64,000 nucleotides of DNA from Ignavibacteria bacterium (GTDB taxonomy: Bacteria; Bacteroidota; Ignavibacteria; SZUA-365), in the NCBI GenBank assembly GCA_016720835.1, contig JADKJW010000001.1:496001-560000 (forward strand). The letters are read 5' to 3'. Positions 26,613 through 35,032 of this stretch are shown piece after piece. Both the position numbers and the translations under genes were made by a program. The notes beneath the pieces are model-generated. The model was not told the DNA's origin and made no database searches. It worked only from the letters and a program-made list of their open reading frames with translations. The stretch's first letter is position 1. Every line of letters begins with the position of its first letter.

Positions 26613-26888
26613 TCACGGCGCCTGAAGCCAGGCGGACACCACTGCCGACGGCTCCCTGAGCGCGCGAGCGGTCTCATCGAGAAAACGCCGCAGCGCCCGG
26701 GGCGATGCCGTCACGCGATCGAGGCGGCGCATGAGCGCGGCGTGGTCCCGCGCCGGCATCCGGAGTCCCGCATCCGCAAACGCATGATCGGGATCGTGAA
26801 GCAGCGCGTTGAAAAATATCGGATCGGCGAGGCAGCGCTCGCGCACATCCGCCAGGGATGCGGCTCCCGCGGTATCCACGCGCTTCAC
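26613..26888 (-). CDS. Small NHLP/Os1348-like protein A
   Basis: 91 residues with a GTG start that overlaps the kinase stop (26885-26888), so it is translationally coupled to the kinase. Residues ~10-55 ('SLADVRERCLADPIFFNALLHDPDHAFADAGLRM', landmarks ADP.FF.ALL.DP) fit the leader-like consensus of NHLP/Os1348 small proteins: 'DP.F...LL.DP..A....GL' and then a second helix. It is the paralogue of the 102-residue protein 82 bp downstream. There is no Gly-Gly cleavage site and no Ser/Thr/Cys-rich core at the C-terminus, which argues against a simple lanthipeptide precursor. The function is unknown. Confidence 0.65.
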   Translation of the reverse strand: MKRVDTAGAASLADVRERCLADPIFFNALLHDPDHAFADAGLRMPARDHAALMRRLDRVTASPRALRRFLDETARALREPSAVVSAWLQAP

Positions 26889-29302
26889 GACGCCTCCCTC
26901 AGCGTCGGAAAGCGCTGCAGGAGTTTGATCGCGTTGAATGTCGCGGATTCTTTCGCGACGTACGCGCGAAACGCGTCAGCCGCGCCCCGCATGTTTCCCT
27001 GGAGTTCGAGGACCCGGCCAAGCAGATACAGGGCGGCGGGATTGCCCGGCTCGCGAGCCAGCACCCGGTCCACCGCGCGCTTCGCGTCGGCATCGCGGCG
27101 GAGCGCAACGAGCGCCCGCGCCAGCAGCAGCCTGGCTCTCGTGCTTTCCGTATCGATGTCCACGGCTTTTTGCGCGCAGTCCGCCGCGCGCAAGAAGTCG
27201 CCCGTGGCGAGAAAGCCGTTCGCGAGGCCCCGGTACGCGGCCGCGCGGCTCTGTGAAATCTTGAGATACTCTTGAATGTAGCGCGCTTCGTCCGCCTCCG
27301 CCCGCGCCGTGTCGCCCCGTTTCCAACCGATGGCCGCCCGGACCTGATAACTGGCGGCGCAGACGTGTTCCCGCGTGAACGACGCATCGATCAACGCGGC
27401 GGCCTCGTCGATGCGCCCGAGCCGCAGCAGGCAGGACGCGGCCGCGGGATACACCGGCGCGTACTCCCACTCCGCCGCGAGCGCCGGCTGCAGCGTCCGG
27501 TAGGCGTCCTCGTAATCCCCGTTTTCGAACAGCAACTCCTCCAGATTCACGAGGAGGATGAAATTGTTCGGCGAGAGACGCAGCGCTTCCTTCAGGTGCG
27601 CGACCTGCATCCGTTCGTCGGCGCGGAGCACCGCGCCGATGTAGTCGATCAGCACGAGATCGAACGGCGAGGCGTCGATGCGCTGCCGGTGCAGGATGCG
27701 ATAGTGCCTCCAGGCCTCCGTCGTGTCATTCCAGCGCAGCCCGGAAATCAGCCAGACACGCGCGGCGACGAAGGTGGAGTCGAGGGCGACGGTCGCCCGC
27801 AGATCCTCCATCGCCGATTCGCCCTTGTAGATGGCGTGCCTCGCGCGAAGGAACAGGAGTCGCGCGTCCAGATTCTGGGTGCCCCGCCCCATCCACGGCC
27901 GGAGGCTGGAATCGCGCAGCACCTGATCCGTGATGCGGAGGTAGTTCCCGACCTGCCGGAACAGCGATCCGACGGCGGCACCCAGTTCGCCCTGCGCCGC
28001 GAAGGAGGACAGCGATGAAAACGCCACGTCGCCCTTTGGATTCAGCAGACGCGACGCGATGACGAAGCCCCCGGGCGATTTCGCGAAGGAGCCCGCAAGC
28101 ACGTAGTCGACGCGACTCCTCGTCAACAGCGCCGTGAAGCGCCGGTCCTGCGGATCGACGGGAGCCCCGTCGAAAGCGTTCGTCATGTTGGTGTGAAAAC
28201 TCATCGGATCCAGCGGCGCGATTTCTCCCCTGCCCGTCATTTCGTTCACGAGCAGCTCGGGGATGAGTTCCGAGTAGCCGTCCAGATCCTTCATCCCGGT
28301 GAGATTCGCGAACGGGAGGATCCCGATGCGCAATCTGTCGTCCGCGTCGTCGGCGGCAGACGAGGGGCGAAACAGCAGCCACGCGACGGCGCAGAGGGCC
28401 AGCACGCCGAGCGCCGACACCGGGAACAGCCAGCGTGAGCGCGGCGGACGTGACGAGCGGTCCCTGGCGCCCAAGCCTGCTTCCGCACCGCCGTCGGCTT
28501 TCAGCATGGCGACGAGCCTCGCCGCGTCGGGCCTCGTCCCGCGTTCGCGGTCGAGGCAGGCGGCAATGAGCGCGCGGACGTGCGCAGGGACATCGCCGCG
28601 GACGCTGCCGATGTCTTCGGGATCCTCGTTGAGCACCGAGTATATCACGGTCGCGGGGATATACCCCTTGAACGGGAGATGCCCCGCGAGCATCTCGAAG
28701 AGCAGGACGCCCAGCGCCCACACATCCACGCGGCCGTCGATCTCCTCCGACCGCAGCTGCTCCGGAGACATGTACGCCAGCGTGCCCGCGCTCGTCTGCT
28801 CGGCGGTCATGGTGCCCGCGCCGATGCGGGCGAGGCCGAAATCGAGGATCTTCACCGTGCCGTCGGCGGCGAGACTGATATTCTCCGGCTTGATGTCGCG
28901 ATGGATGATGCCCACGGCATGCGCGGCGGCGAGCGCGGCGGCCGCCTGGGAGAACACGTGCAGGGCGTCGTCCACGGACAGGGGACCCCGCGCGATTCGC
29001 GCGCGGAGCGTCTCTCCCTCGTACAGCGTCATCGTGATGAAGAGGTCGCCGTCGTCCGTTTCACCGACGCTGTGAATGGTGCAGATATTGGGATGATCCA
29101 GCGCGGAGGCCGCGCGGGCTTCCGTCATGAATCGTTCCTTCGACGCCGCGTCGACGGAGAGATGCCCCTGGAGGAATTTCAACGCGACGTTCCTGTTCAG
29201 GGCGGTGTCGCGGGCCTTGTAGACGACGCCCATCCCGCCCTCGCCAATTTTCTCGAGGATGCGGAAGCCCTGTATGGTGTGACCGATGCGAGTGTCCGTC
29301 AT
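26885..29302 (-). CDS. Membrane-anchored Ser/Thr protein kinase with TPR domain
   Basis: 805 residues. Residues ~12-268 are a Hanks-type kinase: glycine loop 'GEGGMGVVYKA', Lys42 in 'VALKFL', 'HRDIKPEN' with Asp136, DFG at 154-156 and 'YMSPEQ'. One transmembrane helix follows (~291-311, 'WLFPVSALGVLALCAVAWLLF' region). The outer part begins with a FlgO/TolB-N-like segment ('LRIGILPFANLTGMKDLDGYSELIPELLVNEM'; key ILPF..L) and then about ten TPR-like helical hairpins (~470-800). It should phosphorylate cytosolic targets in response to a periplasmic signal sensed by the TPR part. It leads an operon with two NHLP-like small proteins and an isoprenoid-synthase-like protein. Confidence 0.93.
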   Translation of the reverse strand: MTDTRIGHTIQGFRILEKIGEGGMGVVYKARDTALNRNVALKFLQGHLSVDAASKERFMTEARAASALDHPNICTIHSVGETDDGDLFITMTLYEGETLRARIARGPLSVDDALHVFSQAAAALAAAHAVGIIHRDIKPENISLAADGTVKILDFGLARIGAGTMTAEQTSAGTLAYMSPEQLRSEEIDGRVDVWALGVLLFEMLAGHLPFKGYIPATVIYSVLNEDPEDIGSVRGDVPAHVRALIAACLDRERGTRPDAARLVAMLKADGGAEAGLGARDRSSRPPRSRWLFPVSALGVLALCAVAWLLFRPSSAADDADDRLRIGILPFANLTGMKDLDGYSELIPELLVNEMTGRGEIAPLDPMSFHTNMTNAFDGAPVDPQDRRFTALLTRSRVDYVLAGSFAKSPGGFVIASRLLNPKGDVAFSSLSSFAAQGELGAAVGSLFRQVGNYLRITDQVLRDSSLRPWMGRGTQNLDARLLFLRARHAIYKGESAMEDLRATVALDSTFVAARVWLISGLRWNDTTEAWRHYRILHRQRIDASPFDLVLIDYIGAVLRADERMQVAHLKEALRLSPNNFILLVNLEELLFENGDYEDAYRTLQPALAAEWEYAPVYPAAASCLLRLGRIDEAAALIDASFTREHVCAASYQVRAAIGWKRGDTARAEADEARYIQEYLKISQSRAAAYRGLANGFLATGDFLRAADCAQKAVDIDTESTRARLLLARALVALRRDADAKRAVDRVLAREPGNPAALYLLGRVLELQGNMRGAADAFRAYVAKESATFNAIKLLQRFPTLREAS

Positions 29303-29563
29303 TGCGCGATTGAATGCTCGATGGCGTTCGCCAGCTATCCGCGACTGTGGAAATCAGGATGGAATGATCGCTTATCATAGCAAAGATTGGACAGAGAATC
29401 AAGAGGCCGCGCGGCTTCGCGCAGGGCGCATGCTCCCACGAGCAGCAACCCTAGCCACTGCGGGGCGAGTCTACCGCGTCACCTTCACGTTGATCATCGG
29501 CGTCTGCGTCACACCTGCACGTGAACGCGCGCCAACAGTGTGGCGACGCGCATCGGTTATCTG

Positions 29564-29938
29564 CTACTGCTTTCTCGATCGAAATCGCTCCTCGTCCTCC
29601 CGTGCTTTGAACTGCACCATCTTCCGAATCAGCGCAAGCGGCAGAGGCCTGTCCAGCGGAAACTGCACCGCCCCCTTCGAATGCCTGTACGCGGAGAGTT
29701 CCGCCTTGAAGGCCGCGATGCCCGTGCCCGTCGGATAGAAGCCGATGTGACGAGCGTAGCCCGCGAAGTACACCAGCACGCCGTGCAGCCTGAAGGCCGG
29801 CATGCCGTAGCTGATCGTCTCCTCCGCGCGTGGCGCGGCCTTGCGGATGGTCGCGCGCAGCTGCTCGAGGAGCTTCCGCGTCTCCGCGGGAAACGAGGAA
29901 ATATATTCGTCGATGTCGGCGGCCTTATCGTTCAGCAT
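29564..29938 (-). CDS. DUF1801 (YdhG/YjhX-type) small protein
   Basis: About 124 residues from the Met at 29938 ('MLNDKAADIDEYISSFP'). It carries the DUF1801 pattern 'LLEQLRATIRKAAPRAEETISYGMPAF', then 'LVYFAGYARHIGFYPTG' and 'AVQFPLDRPLPLALIRKMV'. The related Bacillus Fra-type proteins share this frataxin-like fold and have been linked to iron handling; here the role is open. Its first 14 bases overlap the end of the radical SAM gene upstream, so the two are probably translated together. Confidence 0.85.
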   Translation of the reverse strand: MLNDKAADIDEYISSFPAETRKLLEQLRATIRKAAPRAEETISYGMPAFRLHGVLVYFAGYARHIGFYPTGTGIAAFKAELSAYRHSKGAVQFPLDRPLPLALIRKMVQFKAREDEERFRSRKQ

Positions 29939-31343
29939 AGGCGTTCCTTTCCGCGCTCGGCATGGTGTTTCCGGGATGTGGTCGCTGCAAAGGTACGGAA
30001 GGCGTGCTGAAAATCTCCCCCCGCTGGAACTCGCCATCCTTCGCCTTGCGCACGCGGTAGCCGAGATTCAGCGGCAGCACGCCGCCCAGCGCCACGGCGG
30101 GACTGAGATAGCGGAGGCTCTTCCAGATGCGCCGCGACACGTTGCGACGGCTGTAAAACTGCTTTCCCACCCAGCCCACACCGTTGTCCAGCGTTTCGGC
30201 ACTCATGTGCTTCGGCTGGAAGACGACGTGGTTGAAATCGTAATGCCCCCAGTATTTGTCGAAGATGCGCCCCTGCGCGTCCAGCTCCTCGAAGAGCGGC
30301 GTGCCCGGGAAGGGCGTCATCCTCGTCGTCTGCAGCGCCTCGATGTTCGCCTCCAGCAGGAAATCGAGCGTGCGCTCGAATACGTCGGGCGTGTCGTCGT
30401 CGCCCCCGAACACGAAGCCGGCGCAGATCGAAATGCCCGCATCGTGCAGTTTGGCCACCGACGCGAGGTAGTCCGCCGTCATGTTGCTGTCCTTCTTCCA
30501 GCGCGTGAGGCCCTGCTGCGACAGCGTTTCGAAACCGACGAAGAGTCCGCGGCAGCCGCTGCGCGCGGCGAGGCCGAGCAGCTCCTCGTCACGCGCCAGA
30601 CTGATGTCGCACTGGCTGTACCAGTTCTTCCGGAGCGGGATGAGCGCGGTGAAGAGTTCCTTCGCGTACTCGCGGTCGCCGATGATGTTGTCGTCGATGA
30701 AGAGGAGGCGCTTCCGCAGCCCGCGCATTTCGTCGACGACCTCGTGCACGGGACGCGTGCGAAAGCGCGACTGGTGAAAGGCCGCCACGGAGCAGAATCC
30801 GCAGCGCTGATGGCAGCCGCGTGTGGCCTGCAGCGCGTCGGCGGGCACGTAGTCCTTCCTGCGAATGAGCGAGCGGTCGGGCACGGGGAGACCCGCGAGA
30901 CAGGTCAGCTCGCTGCGGTAGAATTGCTGCAGCCGTCCCTCCGCGAAGTCGCGCATCATGCGCGGCACCACGTCCTCCGCGTCGCCGATGCAGACGGCAT
31001 CCGCGTGCCGGGCGGCTTCTTCCGGCATGAAGGTCGGATGGTAGCCGCCGACGATGACGGGCACGCCTTTTTTCCGCCGGAACGTGTCGGCGATTTCGTA
31101 TGCCCGCGGCGCGTTGTGCGTCATGAAGGTGATGCCGACGAGATCGGCATCGATATCGAAATCCACCGGCCGCACGTCCTCGTCGATGATGGTCGATTCC
31201 ACGTACGGCGGCATCGACGCCGCCACGCAGAGGCTCGGCAGCAGCGAGAAACGGAAGAACCGGGACTGCCTCGGCCGCTCCCCTTCCTGCACGCGCCAGA
31301 ACGGAGAGGTGGGATTGATCATGACAAACTTGACCGGCTTCAT
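29925..31343 (-). CDS. B12-binding-type radical SAM protein
   Basis: 472 residues. The N-terminal ~150 residues resemble a cobalamin-binding Rossmann domain ('DLVGITFMTHNAPRAYEIA', 'VPVIVGGYHPTFMPEEA', 'ADAVCIGDAEDVVP') but lack an obvious DxHxxG motif, so B12 may not be bound. The radical SAM core has the CxxxCxxC cluster in 'GCHQRCGFCSV' and later 'LFIDDNIIGDREY', 'GLFVGFETLSQQGL' and 'ICAGFVFGGDDDT', which place it with the BchE/Elp3-like group. It could modify a small molecule, lipid or tetrapyrrole; the substrate is unknown. The C-terminal ~40 residues are poorly conserved and overlap the DUF1801 start. Confidence 0.9.
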   Translation of the reverse strand: MKPVKFVMINPTSPFWRVQEGERPRQSRFFRFSLLPSLCVAASMPPYVESTIIDEDVRPVDFDIDADLVGITFMTHNAPRAYEIADTFRRKKGVPVIVGGYHPTFMPEEAARHADAVCIGDAEDVVPRMMRDFAEGRLQQFYRSELTCLAGLPVPDRSLIRRKDYVPADALQATRGCHQRCGFCSVAAFHQSRFRTRPVHEVVDEMRGLRKRLLFIDDNIIGDREYAKELFTALIPLRKNWYSQCDISLARDEELLGLAARSGCRGLFVGFETLSQQGLTRWKKDSNMTADYLASVAKLHDAGISICAGFVFGGDDDTPDVFERTLDFLLEANIEALQTTRMTPFPGTPLFEELDAQGRIFDKYWGHYDFNHVVFQPKHMSAETLDNGVGWVGKQFYSRRNVSRRIWKSLRYLSPAVALGGVLPLNLGYRVRKAKDGEFQRGEIFSTPSVPLQRPHPGNTMPSAERNAYAER

Positions 31344-31415
31344 GGCGCGCTCCTTCGTTGCTGTGTGCTTCTGACGTTCGCAGCAGCAAGGTGGAGAACA
31401 GCGGCGTCACGGGTG

Positions 31416-31961
31416 TCACGGAAATGTCACATGCGGATCTTCCTGTCGAAATTCCGTTGCATCCTCAACCGCGCCGGGGGCTGCTCTTCGGCGCGTACGC
31501 CATGGCACTGCACGGATATCCGAAGAGCGACCGTGCTCAGCCGCCTGGTCCAGGAGCTTGCCAACTATCGGAATGGGAAGTTTCCGGGCCCTGCCTGCCA
31601 CCATCCCTCCGTCGAACAAGAACGTTCTTTCGGCATGCGCGAAAATGCCGACGCCGTAAAAGCCTGCGACGCTCACGCCGGTGCTGGTGCCGCCGTCGGC
31701 GTTCTTCAGAAACGACGGCCCGACTTGCATTCCAAGCCCCATGTACATGGCCTCCGCGCCGATGTGCGTAATTCCGGAGCCGCGTATCCGATAACTGTTG
31801 AAGACCAGCCCGAATCCATACCCGCCGTTTCTCCCTCCGTCCGTCGATCTGCGCAGCGCGCTCACGGACACTTCCACGCCAAAGAACGGTCCTTCTCCCG
31901 AACCCAGCACCCAGCCCATTTTCACGCCGGGGTTGATGGCGACGATCCATTGCGCCCGCAT
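31416..31961 (-). pseudogene. Hypothetical secreted/outer-membrane protein, 5' end lost next to a poly-G tract
   Basis: 181 open codons beginning 'MRAQWIVAINPGVKMGWVLGSGEGPFFGVEV', with further Gly-rich amphipathic strands ('GYGFGLVFNSYRIRG', 'GVSVAGFYGVGIFAHAERT') that look like outer-membrane beta strands. In-frame codons before this Met read S-F-S-V-L-L-L-S-A-V-E, then M-R-A-Q: the hydrophobic core and cleavage site of a signal peptide with no start codon, because a TGA precedes them. The missing 5' end falls within ~40 bp of the 34-base G tract (32020-32053). The gene is either truncated or, more likely, misassembled there. The function is unknown. Confidence 0.6.
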
Positions 31962-32017
31962 CTCGACCGCGGACAGCAGAAGGACCGAAAAGGATCAGGG
32001 CGAGAGGGGGGGGGCGG

Positions 32018-32055
<38 letters not shown>

Positions 32056-32080
32056 GGAGGGGCGACATTTCAGATCACAG

Positions 32081-33145
32081 CTACATAGTTGGTTGCCAGA
32101 CGTACGCGCCCGCGGTGTTGATCCAACCGTGCTTGAAGTCGCTTCCGACCTTCACGATGACGTAGGAGAGACCGTTGGTAAACGGGTACGCGCGGAAGAA
32201 CTGCGGCTGTATCTTCATCGTGCCGGTCTTGTCGATGAAGCCCCACACGTCGCCCTTTTTCACCGCCGCGAGTCCCTCGCTGAAATAGTACGCGTCGTCG
32301 TACTGCGCGGCGATCGCGACGCTGCCTCCCGTGTTCACGAAACCCACCTTCCCGCCGCTCTTGATCCCGAACAGCCCGTCGCTGTAATACGAGTATGTGG
32401 ACGCCGGCGCTTCGTACTGCAGCGGCACCGCCACGCTTCCGGTCGTGCTGATGTACCCCGCCTTGCCCTGCGCCACGACTGCCGCGTACCCGCTGCTGAA
32501 CGGTCCGATAAACTCGTAGGTAGCAGGAATAATCATCGCGCCCGTCTTGTCGATGCAGCCCCATTTTCCGCCCGTCTTCACGCCGGCCAGACCGCCGATG
32601 AAGGACGTGACGGCATCGAAGGAGAAAATCGTCTTCGTCGTGCCGCTCTTGTCGATGAAGCCCCATTTCGAACCGTTGATGCTCGCTCCGGCGAGACCGT
32701 CCGTGAAGTCCAGGGCATCCTTGTACTGCAGCGCGATGACCACGGCGCCACTCTTGTCGATGTAGCCGTGCAAGGTGCCGTCTCCGACCAGGGCCAGGCC
32801 GTCATGGAACAGGCTGCCCTCCTGGTACAGCGGCTGCACGACCAGCGCGCCGGTATTGTCGATGTAGCCGACCTTCCCATTCGTGCGGACCGATGCCCTC
32901 GTCGCATCGTTCGGCACTTTCAACAGGACGGACAGCGCTTCGACGAAGACGCTGCCGAAGTCGTACGTCGCGGGCACGACCAGCTTCCCCGTCTTGTCCA
33001 TGTACCCGTACTTGCCGTTCTGGTGTACCGGATACAGCACCGCAGTTTCCGGCCCCGGATTGGTCGACGAATCGTCCTTGTCGCAGCCGAGGAGCAGCGC
33101 GATGGACAGGCACAGAAACGCACGGGACAGGTGACGCGTGATCAT
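32081..33145 (-). CDS. WG-repeat lipoprotein
   Basis: 354 residues from the Met at 33145; the longer frame to 33283 lacks a signal. The N-terminus is a lipoprotein signal ('LCLSIALLLGCDKDDSS', lipid Cys after LLG). About nine WG repeats follow, of the form 'NGKYGYMDKTGKLVVPATYDF', 'NGKVGYIDNTGALVVQPLY', 'GGKWGCIDKTGAMIIPATYEF' and 'GDVWGFIDKTGTMKIQPQF'. WG proteins are widespread in FCB bacteria and are thought to be surface or periplasmic binding proteins. No enzymatic residues are visible. Its 3' end lies 28 bp from the poly-G tract. Confidence 0.9.
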   Translation of the reverse strand: MITRHLSRAFLCLSIALLLGCDKDDSSTNPGPETAVLYPVHQNGKYGYMDKTGKLVVPATYDFGSVFVEALSVLLKVPNDATRASVRTNGKVGYIDNTGALVVQPLYQEGSLFHDGLALVGDGTLHGYIDKSGAVVIALQYKDALDFTDGLAGASINGSKWGFIDKSGTTKTIFSFDAVTSFIGGLAGVKTGGKWGCIDKTGAMIIPATYEFIGPFSSGYAAVVAQGKAGYISTTGSVAVPLQYEAPASTYSYYSDGLFGIKSGGKVGFVNTGGSVAIAAQYDDAYYFSEGLAAVKKGDVWGFIDKTGTMKIQPQFFRAYPFTNGLSYVIVKVGSDFKHGWINTAGAYVWQPTM

Positions 33146-33437
33146 CGGAGTACTCCTTTCGCGGCTGTGTGCGCCGGCGATTACCGCTCCGCTCCGCGCA
33201 CGGATGAAATGTTCAGTATCGGATGCAAGGTACGCACATTCATTCAGACTTTGTAGTCTTGAACCTTCGGACGGAGGAGCCATCGGAACCGGATCCGGTC
33301 AGCGTCTCCCTTTAGTGAGGCAACTTCAGTCGTGTTGAAACTGCGGCTGCCAAATCAGCAGACAGGTATATCGGAATATATGTGTGCCTGCGAACCATGA
33401 CCGTCTGCATTCGTAGCGGCCCGTCGATCGATGCAGT

Positions 33438-33965
33438 CTAGTGCTTTGACGTCGTCTTCAGGTGGCTCAGGAACAGCCCGCCTGCAAGCAGAAGAACGCC
33501 GCCGGCGAGGGAAAGCAGCTCCAGCGGAGTCTCGTAGGTGAGCTGAAGCGCCTCCTGAAAGAACTTCACGACGAGCATCAGGAGCACGACATTGGCAAGC
33601 CGGTTTTTCAGGTCGTCGATGCTGCGGATGAGGAGCAGCCGGTCCGCGAACTCCGAACCTTCCGCTTCATTGATCTTGCTGACGAACAGTTCGTAGAGAC
33701 CGAGACCGAAAATGAGCATCACCACGCCAAGCAGATAGATGTCGATGATCTTCACCACCGACCCGATGAGTTTCATGCGCATGACATCGCGTTGCTCGTA
33801 CGGCAGCCATGCGAACTGGAACGCGCCCGAGATGAAGGACACGACATCCACCGTCGCGATGAAGAAAACCATGACTGCCACGGCGATGCTTGCAATCACC
33901 GCACATACGACGAGGTAGCGGCTCTGCCAGATCAGTCGTTCGAAGATACGCTCGATGGAGTTCAT
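33438..33965 (-). CDS. UPF0114 (YqhA-family) membrane protein
   Basis: 175 residues with four predicted membrane helices: ~20-45 ('VVCAVIASIAVAVMVFFIATV'), ~70-95 ('IIDIYLLGVVMLIFGLGLYEL'), ~120-140 and ~150-168. Between helices 2 and 3 is 'FVSKINEAEGSEFADRLLLIRSIDDLKNRLANVV', close to the UPF0114 signature 'LK.KL..VI'. It is an inner-membrane protein of unknown function. It stands alone; the 292 bp between it and the WG gene upstream contain nothing I recognise. Confidence 0.87.
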   Translation of the reverse strand: MNSIERIFERLIWQSRYLVVCAVIASIAVAVMVFFIATVDVVSFISGAFQFAWLPYEQRDVMRMKLIGSVVKIIDIYLLGVVMLIFGLGLYELFVSKINEAEGSEFADRLLLIRSIDDLKNRLANVVLLMLVVKFFQEALQLTYETPLELLSLAGGVLLLAGGLFLSHLKTTSKH

Positions 33966-34141
33966 GATCTCTGAATGGATATGTTTTCCCGTTTCATCGG
34001 TGCTTCCCGCTCTGTGGTAGCGCTATCGGCAAACGTACCAACGGGCAGGCCGGAATACAAGGATGTCCCGGAACAGCGATTGCCCTCGCAGCCATATCGA
34101 CCAATGGCAACAAGGGCAATCAGGGCGGAGAGGGAGGGATT

Positions 34142-34195
34142 TCCGCCTGCGCCCTCCTGCGCTCCTGCGGAGCTTCGAGGGCTTCGGCGGACAGG
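34142..34195. repeat. 54-bp nested hairpin splitting a tRNA T-loop fragment (copy 1)
   Basis: In the tRNA, ..GGATT is followed directly by CGAACCCTCGG. In the unit these two pieces are separated by 54 bp that fold back on themselves: TCCGCC / GGCGGA, GCCCTC / GAGGGC and GCTCC / GGAGC with a 3-base loop. Read on the minus strand, the insertion falls between TTCG and AAT of the T-loop. Confidence 0.8.
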
Positions 34196-34207
34196 CGAAC
34201 CCTCGGA

Positions 34208-34468
34208 TCAGCATTTGTCGTAATTGCTGTTTAAAATGCGTTTGTAGAGAACGGCTTTTCCTGAACCAGTCTTGAAATATTTCTCCAACGCTCGCGCTCG
34301 CTCTTCGGAGCGAACAGCGACGTACGATTCCAGTTCGAATGGCCTGTAGGCCTTCGTGCTCTGACTTTCGCCATCATTATGCTCCTTCAAGCGGCGATCA
34401 ACATTATTCGTCGAGCCAACATAGCGGAAACCGGAACTGATGCCACGCAACACGTACACGAACCACAT
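34208..34468 (-). CDS. Mini GIY-YIG endonuclease (copy 1)
   Basis: 86 residues from the Met at 34468 ('MWFVYVLRGISSGFRYVGSTNNVDRRLKEHNDG'; landmarks VYVL..RYVG). All main GIY-YIG features are present: the 'VYVL' and 'RYVGST' strands, the catalytic Arg in 'DRRLKEHN', and Glu in 'ARALEKYFKTGSG'. Short, stand-alone proteins of this UvrC-like family are common but poorly understood; some behave like degenerate homing endonucleases. The stop codon is followed at once, on the minus strand, by the T-arm sequence of tRNA-Ser. It is transcribed in the same direction as the tRNA and unit 2. The longer frame to 34672 crosses hairpins and is rejected. Confidence 0.85.
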   Translation of the reverse strand: MWFVYVLRGISSGFRYVGSTNNVDRRLKEHNDGESQSTKAYRPFELESYVAVRSEERARALEKYFKTGSGKAVLYKRILNSNYDKC

Positions 34469-34637
34469 TGACGAGCCCCCCGTGTTTCTCTTACGAAATG
34501 CCGCTTCACTTGTACAGAAGCAGACACTCGTTATACTCCACGAGGCTCGTCCGTGTTCCCGGATCGAAGCATGAGGGCACCAAGGTTCCTGTATGCCTGC
34601 CCTCCTACGCTTCGCTGCGCTCAGCTTCTGAGGGCAT

Positions 34638-34690
34638 GCCAAACGAAGCTCGCCTGGACTCCGAAGGAGCACAGGCGAGCGCAGTTTGGC
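34638..34690. repeat. 53-bp inverted repeat at the unit junction (copy 1)
   Basis: GCCAAAC-GAA-GCTCGCCTG (34638-34656) pairs with CAGGCGAGC-GCA-GTTTGGC (34672-34690) around a 15-base loop. Its final GGC is the first three bases of the next unit and of the tRNA 3' end. A second, imperfect hairpin lies just to the left at about 34595-34640. Confidence 0.8.
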
Positions 34691-34705
34691 GGAGAGGGAG
34701 GGATT

Positions 34706-34759
34706 TCCGCCTGCGCCCTCCTGCGCTCCTGCGGAGCTTCGAGGGCTTCGGCGGACAGG
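34706..34759. repeat. 54-bp nested hairpin splitting a tRNA T-loop fragment (copy 2)
   Basis: Identical to the copy at 34142-34195, 564 bp away, again between the GGATT and CGAACCCTCGG halves of the tRNA-Ser T-arm. Confidence 0.8.
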
Positions 34760-34771
34760 CGAACCCTCGGA

Positions 34772-35032
34772 TCAGCATTTGTCGTAATTGCTGTTTAAAA
34801 TGCGTTTGTAGAGAACGGCTTTTCCTGAACCAGTCTTGAAATATTTCTCCAACGCTCGCGCTCGCTCTTCGGAGCGAACAGCGACGTACGATTCCAGTTC
34901 GAATGGCCTGTAGGCCTTCGTGCTCTGACTTTCGCCATCATTATGCTCCTTCAAGCGGCGCTCAACATTATTCGTCGAGCCAACATAGCGGAAACCGGAA
35001 CTGATGCCACGCAACACGTACACGAACCACAT
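34772..35032 (-). CDS. Mini GIY-YIG endonuclease (copy 2)
   Basis: 86 residues, identical to copy 1 except 'NNVERRL' for 'NNVDRRL'. The same GIY-YIG strands and catalytic Arg and Glu are present, so both copies look functional. It lies between tRNA-Ser (upstream in the direction of transcription) and copy 1, and is preceded by the 53-bp inverted repeat at 35202-35254. The conservative Asp/Glu change and almost complete DNA identity point to a recent duplication or to ongoing gene conversion. Confidence 0.85.
   Translation of the reverse strand: MWFVYVLRGISSGFRYVGSTNNVERRLKEHNDGESQSTKAYRPFELESYVAVRSEERARALEKYFKTGSGKAVLYKRILNSNYDKC

Noticed and set aside
26613..26888. Classical lanthipeptide precursor
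   Set aside because: No Gly-Gly cleavage site, no Ser/Thr/Cys-rich core and no LanM/LanB-type gene in the locus.
34469..34672. 68-residue extension of each GIY-YIG protein
   Set aside because: Reads through hairpin repeats; the GIY-YIG domain begins at the internal Met at 34468 (and 35032).
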